From: Minisyncoccota bacterium
GTDB lineage: Bacteria; Patescibacteriota; Minisyncoccia; Phycocordibacterales; CAIJYI01
Assembly: GCA_023229825.1 (NCBI GenBank)
Contig: JALNYN010000033.1
Coordinates: forward strand, 1 to 11,823
Direction of reading: 5' to 3'
DNA length: 11,823 bases
The notes beneath the pieces are model-generated. The model searched no databases and was not told the origin of the DNA. It saw nothing but the letters and a program-made list of their open reading frames with translations. Position numbers and translations under genes: made by a program. This document shows positions 1 through 5,753 of this stretch, piece after piece. Each line of letters opens with the position of its first letter. Position 1 is the stretch's first letter.

Positions 1-788
1 TCGCCATTATCGAAAATCTGCAGCGCGAAGATCTGAATCCTGTCGATCGCGCACGCGCGTTCGGACAGCTCGCAAGTGAATTTAATTTGAAGCACAACGA
101 AATAGGCAAGCGCGTTGGGCGAAGCCGTGAATATGTTTCCAATACCATCCGATTGCTCTCGCTCCCGCAGGATATCTTGGATGCCATCGCGACCGGAAAA
201 ATTTCAGAAGGTCATTCCCGTCCGATCCTCATGCTTGCCGACCGGCCGGAAGAACAAATCGTGCTTTTCAAAGAAGTAATGTACAAGAAACTGACCGTTC
301 GCGAAACGGAAGGTATCGCACGACGCATCGCGTATGATCGCGTCCGCAAAAAAGAATATTTCCAAGACCCCGAGATCGCCGCACTTGAAGAAAAATTCAC
401 GGAGCGTTTCGGTACGCGTGTTCGCATTGAAAAGAAAGATCAGGGCGGAAAAATGGTCGTTGACTTTTTCTCGAACGAAGACCTGCGAGGAATTTTGGAT
501 CTGATGCAGGCGACGAAAGCGAGAAGCGGAACGGAACTCATGGACAAATTCATTCAAAGCCAACAAAATACGCCCGTCATTGAAACGCCTCATGTGGAAG
601 TGACCGTTCTTGAAGCGGTTTCCGATCTTGAAAAAGAGCGTGCGGAAAAGGAAAATCCGGGAGCTGCGACGCTAGAGGAAGCATTGGAAGAAGCCGTGCT
701 TGCCATGAACGACAAATCCCCGGAAGAATTGAGAAAAGAAGAAGAGGAGGAAGAAGCGTTATACTCGATAGGAAATTTTAGCATATAA
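1..788 (+). CDS. parB: ParB-family chromosome partitioning protein, 5' truncated by the window
   Basis: ParB binds centromere-like parS sites, spreads on DNA as a CTP-dependent clamp and works with ParA in chromosome segregation. The reading frame is open from the window edge (first full codon at 3), giving 261 visible residues. The first residues, AIIENLQREDLNPVDRARAF, are the segment that directly follows the CTP-binding ERR box of the family, so roughly the first 80-100 residues lie outside the window. A helix-turn-helix follows (visible residues about 30-52, KHNEIGKRVGRSREYVSN), then the GHSRPIL motif. The C-terminal dimerisation domain follows (ALEEKFTERFGTRVRI through SNEDLRGILDLM). After it comes an extra tail of about 90 residues, acidic and ending in a run of Glu, which is longer than usual. 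The TTG at 87 is only an internal Leu codon, not a start. A ParA gene upstream is expected but not visible. Identification is secure; chromosomal rather than plasmid origin is inferred from the neighbours. Confidence 0.93.
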   Translation, partial: AIIENLQREDLNPVDRARAFGQLASEFNLKHNEIGKRVGRSREYVSNTIRLLSLPQDILDAIATGKISEGHSRPILMLADRPEEQIVLFKEVMYKKLTVRETEGIARRIAYDRVRKKEYFQDPEIAALEEKFTERFGTRVRIEKKDQGGKMVVDFFSNEDLRGILDLMQATKARSGTELMDKFIQSQQNTPVIETPHVEVTVLEAVSDLEKERAEKENPGAATLEEALEEAVLAMNDKSPEELRKEEEEEEALYSIGNFSI

Positions 789-800
789 CTAAAGAGAATA

Positions 801-876
801 GAAAATAGAGAATGGAAAATTGAAAAATGGAAAGCTGAGAGATCTTTCTATTTTCTATTTTCGATTCTCTATTTTC
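801..876. repeat. Low-complexity inverted repeat filling the parB-truB spacer
   Basis: A purine-rich arm (801-833, beginning gaaaatagagaat) is followed by an 11-base loop and a pyrimidine-rich arm (845-876, ending gattctctattttc). Aligned by eye, the arms match at about 29 of 33 positions with one gap, so the transcript could fold into a hairpin of about 32 bp. It starts 12 bases after the parB stop and ends 15 bases before the truB ATG. There is no trailing T-run, so it is not a classic terminator. It resembles the spacer at 7311-7438. Confidence 0.8.
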
Positions 877-891
877 ATGTGAGACAAAACA

Positions 892-1722
892 ATGAATACA
901 TTACCTGAAAACATCTTATTGGTAGACAAACCAAAAGGAATCACCTCCTTCGATGTCATCCGCATTTTGCGCAAAAAATTGGGTATCCGAAAAATGGGGC
1001 ATGCGGGGACGCTTGATCCTTTGGCTTCGGGGCTTATGATAATCGGGGTGAATGACGGCACGAAAAAGATGTCGGAATTTTTAAAGTTGCCGAAAACGTA
1101 TGTTGCGGATATTCTGCTTGGAAAGAAATCTGAAACAGGTGATATGGAAGGGAAGATAATCGAAGAAAGATCGATAGAGGGAATTACTGATGAAAAGATC
1201 CGTGAAACGGTCGAAAATTTTTCAGGAAAACACTCGCTTGCCGTTCCTATGTATTCAGCTATAAAAGTCGGAGGACGTCCGCTCTACTCGATCGCAAGAA
1301 AAATAGAGGCAGGGAAGACACTGACGGAAAAAGAGATGAATGCTGTTCCGCCGGTAAAAGAAATGGAAGTTATTTCAGCAAAACTTCTTGAAATAAAACG
1401 CGGATCATCGCCGGACGGAGGTTGTACCTCCGTTCGGATGTTTGGAGAGGACACGGAATGTGGCAATGGCGAAACGTTTCGGACAGGGGTATCCCGCTCG
1501 CAAGCGGGACCCCGCACGCTGCGGTGGCAACCCCAGTCCGGCGACATCGGCGGTTATGACAATATTATTCTCTGTGTCGAAATGCGGGTTTCAAGCGGTT
1601 CGTATATTCGCACGCTCGGCGAAGAACTCGGAAATCGTCTCGGCGTTCCCGCCATGCTTACCGACCTTCGGCGTTCTGAAATAGGGGAGTATTCGGTAAA
1701 AAATGCTACGATAACATTATAG
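892..1722 (+). CDS. truB: tRNA pseudouridine(55) synthase TruB with an internal insertion
   Basis: TruB converts U55 of the T-loop of tRNAs to pseudouridine. Visible family motifs are the N-terminal LLVDKPKGITSFDVI (residues 9-23), the catalytic loop GHAGTLDPLASG with the nucleophile Asp42 (36-47), KTYVADILLG (68-77), YSAIKVGGRPLYSIAR (121-136) and SSGSYIRTLGEELG (234-247). At 276 residues it is longer than its core needs. Residues about 171-224, between the strand ending LLEIKR and the strand starting NIILCVEMRV, have no counterpart I recognise in TruB. They coincide with the GC-rich palindromic block at 1408-1544. The frame stays open through it and the C-terminal motifs are intact, so the enzyme is probably functional with an extra surface loop. 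The ATG at 892 gives the expected N-terminus; no Shine-Dalgarno is evident before it. The usual QxPP before YSAIK reads LAVPM here. Confidence 0.95.
   Translation: MNTLPENILLVDKPKGITSFDVIRILRKKLGIRKMGHAGTLDPLASGLMIIGVNDGTKKMSEFLKLPKTYVADILLGKKSETGDMEGKIIEERSIEGITDEKIRETVENFSGKHSLAVPMYSAIKVGGRPLYSIARKIEAGKTLTEKEMNAVPPVKEMEVISAKLLEIKRGSSPDGGCTSVRMFGEDTECGNGETFRTGVSRSQAGPRTLRWQPQSGDIGGYDNIILCVEMRVSSGSYIRTLGEELGNRLGVPAMLTDLRRSEIGEYSVKNATITL
1408..1544. repeat. GC-rich palindromic element inserted within truB
   Basis: The block ends in exact 9-bp inverted repeats: tcgccggac (1408-1416) and gtccggcga (1536-1544). Inside are a 12-bp stem with a 3-base loop (1411-1422 with 1426-1437, one G-T pair) and an 11-bp outer stem with one mismatch (1480-1490 with 1530-1540). 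That outer stem encloses a 7-bp hairpin (1492-1498 with 1503-1509) and a 5-bp hairpin (1512-1516 with 1520-1524), which together resemble a three-way junction. Hand-counted GC over 1401-1550 is 96 of 150 (64%), against 30 of 80 for 1321-1400. It reads through in frame in TruB. It resembles in kind the protein-coding palindromic elements known from Rickettsia, or a MITE. No mobility has been shown and no clean target duplication is evident. Confidence 0.7.
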
Positions 1723-1729
1723 TATTTAC

Positions 1730-1756
1730 AAAAAAAGCGGTCGTTACGACCGCTTT
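1730..1756. terminator. Intrinsic terminator between convergent truB and the Band 7 gene
   Basis: A perfect 10-bp stem, aaagcggtcg (1734-1743) with cgaccgcttt (1747-1756), closes on a TTA loop. Read on the minus strand it is followed by seven T's (complement of 1730-1736), a good terminator for the Band 7 gene ending at 1784. On the plus strand the tail is only ctttgtgt, so termination of truB here is probably weaker. Confidence 0.8.
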
Positions 1757-1783
1757 GTGTAAATGGATTTGTTTTAAATCCGG

Positions 1784-2767
1784 TTATTGTGTTGGAGTTA
1801 CTGCAACGGGGTTATTGCCGCCGCTTATGATCATTGAGCTGACCTTTCCTGATTCAACCGCTTTCAATTCAGCATCAGCACGAGTTTTTTCAGCCAATGC
1901 GCGAAGCACTATGGCGATTTGCTCAGGTTTCACATCTTTTGGTAATTCAGCAAAAAGTTTTTGTACACCAGAGCCTTCTTTCGCGCGTCGGTTTGCCACT
2001 TCCTGAGCGATAGAGGTAAGAGTTTGTTGCCGTTCAAGATCTTGCAATGCCGCCGCCTTGTTCGAGATCGCTGTGATCACCGCTTCAGGAGGAAGTATTT
2101 TTGAAAGCATGACGGGCAGTACGGTAAATACTTGTTCTGCATCCGCTTTTGGCAATCCGCGTTCTTCCATATTTTGAACAAGAGTTGCCTCAAAATCTTT
2201 CGCCATTTTGTCGGAAAGCTCTACCCGTTTGGAAGTCATCGCTTGCTCGTCAGTGAATTCCGCAGTTGCGTTTCTTGTCGCAGTCTTTGCCGCCCGGACG
2301 ATCAAGTTTTGATAATAAATTGTATCATCGCCGATATTTTTATATACCCACCACGCATATTTTTGATTTAATGTGTAGAGGTAGGTAACATCAATGGTCA
2401 TTGGCAAGTTATTTCTGGATACAGCGGTCACATCGCTATCGGATACAGCTTGCCCGGAAGCGCTTTTAAACTCGGCGTCTCTTTGACGGACATCCATTGA
2501 ATCAAAGGATAACATCGGGTTGACAAAACGCATACCCTGCGGATATGTCTGTTCCTGAACGGTACCGAACCATACGCCGACATATGTTTGTCCTGGTGGA
2601 ACGATAATAAGCGTATTGAAAAGTACGAATGCAGCAAACAATACTCCGACCGAAAGATACACAACTTTCGGCACCCGTGCTTCATCATCGCTATTTATTG
2701 TTCTGAAAATAGTCGGTAATAACAAAAACACAGCGACAAATAACGCTAATGCTAGTAGAAATCCCAT
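1784..2767 (-). CDS. SPFH/Band 7 (prohibitin/stomatin-like) membrane protein
   Basis: SPFH proteins form large membrane-bound oligomers that organise microdomains or regulate membrane proteases; the specific role here is unknown. The 327-residue product has two N-terminal hydrophobic segments (about 2-20 and 36-57). The Band 7 signature follows: VPPGQTYVGVWFGTV, then YPQGMRFVNP and the MDVRQRDAEF strand. The domain continues through ITAISNKAA, then a charged Ala/Glu-rich helical stretch (about 245-305) and a short polar end. The ATG whose complement is at 2765-2767 is preceded by a good Shine-Dalgarno, agaggaga (complement of 2775-2782), which fixes the start. It is transcribed alone, convergent with truB and divergent from the helicase, so the neighbours give no functional hint. 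Two N-terminal membrane segments instead of one are a mild oddity. Confidence 0.88.
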   Translation of the reverse strand: MGFLLALALFVAVFLLLPTIFRTINSDDEARVPKVVYLSVGVLFAAFVLFNTLIIVPPGQTYVGVWFGTVQEQTYPQGMRFVNPMLSFDSMDVRQRDAEFKSASGQAVSDSDVTAVSRNNLPMTIDVTYLYTLNQKYAWWVYKNIGDDTIYYQNLIVRAAKTATRNATAEFTDEQAMTSKRVELSDKMAKDFEATLVQNMEERGLPKADAEQVFTVLPVMLSKILPPEAVITAISNKAAALQDLERQQTLTSIAQEVANRRAKEGSGVQKLFAELPKDVKPEQIAIVLRALAEKTRADAELKAVESGKVSSMIISGGNNPVAVTPTQ

Positions 2768-2828
2768 GTGATAATCTCCTCTTATGAGTTAACATGTGGT
2801 TTGACAAAGTACAAACAAACCGGTGTTA

Positions 2829-2856
2829 ATAGTACACAATAAAAATTATTTGTCAA
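2829..2856 (-). promoter_or_regulatory. Sigma-70-type promoter of the Band 7 gene
   Basis: On the minus strand a perfect -35 box TTGACA (complement of 2851-2856) is followed by a 16-bp spacer and TACTAT (complement of 2829-2834, 4 of 6 matches to TATAAT). Transcription would start about 50-55 bases upstream of the ATG. The -35 box lies in one arm of an exact 8-bp inverted repeat, ttgacaaa (2801-2808) with tttgtcaa (2849-2856), which could be an operator. Confidence 0.55.
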
Positions 2857-2955
2857 TCGATTTCGTTTGACTTTTTTTATCTTAAATGTTAGCGTAAAAT
2901 CATATCCAAGTCCTTTGACATTCTGAAATTATTGAGGTCAATTGACTGGTTCTCC

Positions 2956-2981
2956 GCCTTTTTGTCATCATACAAAAAGGC
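2956..2981. repeat. Perfect 10-bp hairpin in the helicase leader
   Basis: gcctttttgt (2956-2965) pairs exactly with acaaaaaggc (2972-2981) across the loop catcat. There is no T-run after it on either strand, so it does not look like a terminator. It may be a structure in the 5' leader of the helicase transcript or a protein-binding site. Confidence 0.6.
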
Positions 2982-3008
2982 TACGAGCTGTTCGGCTCTT
3001 TGGCTCTC

Positions 3009-3024
3009 TCCGCCAGCCAGCGGA
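3009..3024. repeat. Short GC-rich palindromic repeat (tccgc...gcgga type)
   Basis: tccgccagccagcgga is an interrupted palindrome with 5-bp arms. It matches the reverse complement of 8207-8222 (upstream of dinD) at 14 of 16 positions, so the window holds two copies of one short palindromic family in intergenic DNA. Confidence 0.55.
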
Positions 3025-3105
3025 AATGAGGGAAGTGCGTTTATCGCGCGCAAGGCAGCCGGACCTGTTGTGAAAACAACTGACGCTGCTTTGTGGAGAA
3101 TGTGA

Positions 3106-5259
3106 ATGAATTTTCCAGTAACAAAAACCTCTGAAGCGATTCGCTTCCACCTCTTTCCTGATTTGCCTGCTCGGGCGATCGAAGAAGAATTTATTCATAC
3201 GGTACTGCATCACCAATTCGTTGTTGCGGAAGGCGAAACCGGTTCCGGAAAGTCCACCCTGTTTCCGTTTTATTTATTGAAAGCCGGTGTCGGATGTTTC
3301 GGAAAAATCGGCATGACGGAACCACGACGAATTATTCCGTATTCACTTGTGCCGTATATGTCCGATTTTGTTGATTCGGAAAAAAGAATTGTTGCCGGGC
3401 ATGTCAGGTTTTGGAACACAATTACAAAGGATAGCCAGCTTGTCATTATGACCGTGGGCGAATTGATTCAGGATTTGTTGTTTGATCCTGAGTTGCGTGA
3501 GTACAGCGTAATAATCGTTGACGAAGCCCACGAGCGAAGTACGGACATTGACTATATCCTTGGACAATTAAAAATCATTGCAAAAAGTCGTCCCGAACTT
3601 CGCATCATTATTGTGTCCGCGACGATTGACACGAAAAAGTTTTCCGATTTTTTCGGCGGTGAATCTGTTTGTCCGATCATTACCGTTCCCGGACGCGTGT
3701 ATCCTGTTGAAATTATTTACAGCGATGTACCGCATTTTGAACAATTTCTGAATAAGAAAGAGTATTATGCTCGCCGCGAAAAATCCAATCCTCCGAACGT
3801 TCCGTTTGAGGTGGCGCAAAAAATCGTTGAAATTCATCAAAGAAACGAAAGTGACTTTCTTGAAAATTCTGGTATTTTGGCGAAATTGCCGGGAAGAGAT
3901 GAAATCGCGTCATGTATTGAACATTTAGAATTCGCAGAACTTAAAGATGTTGTTATCTTGCCTGCGTATGGACACATGGACTTAAACGAACAAGCGGCGG
4001 TTTTCTTGAATTATCCAGGAAAACGAAAGATCGTTATCGGGACTAATATCTTGGAAACCTCAGTTACCATTCCGGAGATGAAGTATGGTGTCGATTGCGG
4101 TTTAATAAAACAAATGGACTTTTTCCCAGGCAGTGGTCGTTCAAGTTTGCAAACCAGACCTCATTCAAAATCAGGCGATGACCAATTTGCCGGTCGTTTG
4201 GGTCGTACGCAAGGTGGTATTTGCCATCGTTTGTATACAAAAGAAGAGTATGAAGCTTTACCCTTATTCACGAAACCGGAAATTTGCCGGACGAATTTGG
4301 ATGCTGTTATTCTTCATATGATCTATCTCGGTATTCAAGATGTTGAGCATTTCCCGTTTATTGATCTGCCTTCGCATAAAATGTTTGCCGCAGCCTATGA
4401 ATCGCTGAAGAGGATGGGTGCGATGGACAAAAACGAAGTGCTGACCGATCACGGCAAGATGATGGCGAAACTGCCGTTAGAACCCGTCTTGAGTCACATG
4501 TTGTTGAATTCCGTCAAATATGGTTGCGTTAACGAAATCGCGACGATTGTTTCAGCCATCAGTTCCGGTCATATCATGTTGCGTCCTCCGGAAGAACAGG
4601 AACAAGCAAAAGCCGATAAAGCGCATGAGCGTTTTGAATCGGAAGTTTCCGATGCCCTGACGTTTTTGAATATTTGGGATGAATATGTGCAGCACGAAGG
4701 CGATACCGAGTGGTGCTTGGAAAACTATATGAATGAAAAAGGGTTGATCGAAATGCGTGACATCCGCAAGCAATTACTTGAATTGCTTGCCGAGTTCAAG
4801 ATCAGCATATCTTCTACTTACAATCCTGAAAAGGTTTTGAAAGCCGTTGCTCTCGGTCTCGTTGAAAACTTGTTTAAAGCCAAGGAAGAAAAGAGAGAAG
4901 GGAAAGACGACCGACGCAAAGAACGCCAAGGAAAAGGCAATCGAAGGAACGGCGGCAGCAATACCTATTATCCGGTGTTACCGGGCAGGGTTAACGATCC
5001 CGTCTTTATTCATCCCGGATCAAGCACGTTCGGTTTTAAACCTCCCATGCTCGTGGCACTCGAAGTCGTGCGGACGACGAAAGAATACATGAGAATGTGT
5101 TCCATGGTCGATCCGAAATGGCTGCCTCATTTGTTGCCTGACAAATTTTCTGAAGTGCCAAACGACGAAAACGGAAAGAAGTCCGAAGCAGACAAGAAAA
5201 AACGCAAACGCAGCAAACGACGCGGAAATGCGAAAAAACAGAAAAATCAGACGAAGTAG
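3106..5259 (+). CDS. DEAH-box (HrpA/HrpB-type, DEAH/RHA) RNA helicase
   Basis: DEAH/RHA helicases remodel RNA or ribonucleoproteins using NTP hydrolysis; the substrate here is unknown. The 717-residue product shows Walker A GETGSGKST (43-51), motif Ia TEPRR (71-75), TVGELI (116-121), DEAH (139-142) and SAT (171-173). It continues with LPGRDEI (260-266), motif V GTNILETSVTIP (311-322) and motif VI QFAGRLGR (359-366). A winged-helix/ratchet (HA2-like) region follows (about 395-490). The C-terminus (about 690-717) is strongly Lys/Arg-rich, probably an RNA-binding tail, and a second basic stretch lies near 590-620. Motif VI normally reads QRxGRxGR; the first Arg is Phe here, while the two later Arg are kept. 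It is shorter than E. coli HrpA (about 1300 residues) and nearer HrpB (about 800). The ATG at 3106 has GGAGA six bases upstream (3095-3099). The gene stands alone, with a strong terminator behind it. Confidence 0.9.
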   Translation: MNFPVTKTSEAIRFHLFPDLPARAIEEEFIHTVLHHQFVVAEGETGSGKSTLFPFYLLKAGVGCFGKIGMTEPRRIIPYSLVPYMSDFVDSEKRIVAGHVRFWNTITKDSQLVIMTVGELIQDLLFDPELREYSVIIVDEAHERSTDIDYILGQLKIIAKSRPELRIIIVSATIDTKKFSDFFGGESVCPIITVPGRVYPVEIIYSDVPHFEQFLNKKEYYARREKSNPPNVPFEVAQKIVEIHQRNESDFLENSGILAKLPGRDEIASCIEHLEFAELKDVVILPAYGHMDLNEQAAVFLNYPGKRKIVIGTNILETSVTIPEMKYGVDCGLIKQMDFFPGSGRSSLQTRPHSKSGDDQFAGRLGRTQGGICHRLYTKEEYEALPLFTKPEICRTNLDAVILHMIYLGIQDVEHFPFIDLPSHKMFAAAYESLKRMGAMDKNEVLTDHGKMMAKLPLEPVLSHMLLNSVKYGCVNEIATIVSAISSGHIMLRPPEEQEQAKADKAHERFESEVSDALTFLNIWDEYVQHEGDTEWCLENYMNEKGLIEMRDIRKQLLELLAEFKISISSTYNPEKVLKAVALGLVENLFKAKEEKREGKDDRRKERQGKGNRRNGGSNTYYPVLPGRVNDPVFIHPGSSTFGFKPPMLVALEVVRTTKEYMRMCSMVDPKWLPHLLPDKFSEVPNDENGKKSEADKKKRKRSKRRGNAKKQKNQTK

Positions 5260-5264
5260 TGCAT

Positions 5265-5295
5265 GCGCCCCGGGGAAACTCGGGGCGTTTTTTTT
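5265..5295 (+). terminator. Rho-independent terminator of the helicase gene
   Basis: A GC-rich stem, cgccccg (5266-5272) with cggggcg (5281-5287), is followed directly by eight T's (5288-5295), just after the helicase stop codon at 5257-5259. Confidence 0.92.
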
Positions 5296-5317
5296 GACTT
5301 CATAAAAATAATATGAT
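5294..5317 (+). promoter_or_regulatory. Possible weak promoter for the small gene at 5395
   Basis: A good -10 word TATGAT (5312-5317) lies in AT-rich DNA just after the helicase terminator. The only -35-like word, TTGACT (5294-5299), is 12 bp away, which is too close, so the assignment is weak. A promoter is expected somewhere here because the gene lies between two terminators. Confidence 0.25.
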
Positions 5318-5394
5318 ACTGTGTATTTGGCTGAACGCCTTGATAGATTGGAAATGTCAGTAGTCCAAACAGAGGAATGACATGAGGAGGAGGT

Positions 5395-5646
5395 ATGCAT
5401 TTTGCTATAGGAAAAGTGTACAGAATTGATTTTTGCTCCGGGACGATCCAAGAGAGCCGGACAAAAGAAAATGCGTATAAAAAACCGCACGAATTGAAGT
5501 ATGATTTTTTTGCCAGTGAAGTACGATTCGTTGACTGTAAGTTTGATGACTTGAGCGAGGGAGACACCGTTTTGTTTTCGCTTACACATTATGACGGCGA
5601 TATGGTAATAGACACGGTCAAAGTGCCGGTCTACGACGACGAGTGA
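5395..5646 (+). CDS. Small protein, possibly a cold-shock-like OB-fold
   Basis: This 83-residue protein is not one I can name. It has an excellent Shine-Dalgarno, aggaggagg (5385-5393), directly before the ATG. It also has its own terminator (5655-5684), so it is a real single-gene unit and probably well translated. The pattern is weakly like a cold-shock/S1 OB-fold: GKVYRIDFCSGTIQ early (6-19), then YDFFASEVRFVD (about 36-47), then LSEGDTVLFSLTHYDGDMV (about 53-71) and a final V-K-V strand. The LSEGDTVLF segment resembles the LxEGxxVxF of cold-shock domains. The aromatic RNP1/RNP2 motifs are not clearly present, so this is a fold guess only. An inverted repeat, atgtca (5354-5359) with tgacat (5378-5383), lies just before the ribosome-binding site and might influence translation. 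Neither predicted membrane segments nor a signal peptide is seen. Confidence 0.75.
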   Translation: MHFAIGKVYRIDFCSGTIQESRTKENAYKKPHELKYDFFASEVRFVDCKFDDLSEGDTVLFSLTHYDGDMVIDTVKVPVYDDE

Positions 5647-5654
5647 ATTTAAAC

Positions 5655-5684
5655 ACCCCGATCATTATGGTCGGGGTATTTTTT
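5655..5684 (+). terminator. Rho-independent terminator of the small gene
   Basis: A 10-bp stem with one G-T pair, accccgatca (5655-5664) with tggtcggggt (5668-5677), has a TTA loop. It is followed by A and six T's (5679-5684). It isolates the small gene from the exporter locus downstream. Confidence 0.92.
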
Positions 5685-5717
5685 ATGCACTTTTTCACTG
5701 TGCATTCATTAAGAACG

Positions 5718-5726
5718 TGATATAAT
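5718..5726 (+). promoter_or_regulatory. Extended -10 promoter of the exporter locus
   Basis: TGATATAAT (5718-5726) is a perfect extended -10 element (TGn plus TATAAT). No good -35 box is present at 16-18 bp, as is usual for extended -10 promoters. Transcription would start near 5733, giving a leader of only about 20 bases before the ATG at 5754. Confidence 0.65.
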
Positions 5727-5753
5727 TATTTAGAATAAGTTAATAAATAATTT

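Larger units (their letters stand above)
2857..3105. other. Divergent intergenic region upstream of the helicase
   Basis: With 2768-2856 this makes a 338-bp gene-free stretch. I find no convincing gene in it; a 15-codon frame from 3026 is too short and lacks support. It holds repeated TTGAC words (2867-2871, 2915-2919, 2942-2946) and a perfect 10-bp palindrome gtcaattgac (2937-2946). Further on are a 10-bp hairpin (2956-2981), a short palindromic repeat (3009-3024) and a small GAAA-loop hairpin (3067-3071 with 3076-3080). No convincing plus-strand promoter with a good -10 box was found. Confidence 0.6.

Noticed and set aside
87..89. TTG as the start of parB
   Set aside because: The frame is open to the window edge and the upstream codons encode conserved ParB sequence, so the gene is truncated by the window.
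1755..2006. Plus-strand open frame opposite the Band 7 gene
   Set aside because: It is antisense to the coding sequence of a well-supported protein and starts inside the terminator hairpin.
2956..2981. Hairpin as an intrinsic terminator
   Set aside because: No T-run follows on either strand, and it lies upstream of the helicase rather than behind a gene.
5020..5589. Minus-strand open frame of 189 codons over the helicase end and the small gene
   Set aside because: It is antisense to a conserved domain, crosses two plus-strand terminators and a strong ribosome-binding site, and its product is low-complexity with no recognisable family.
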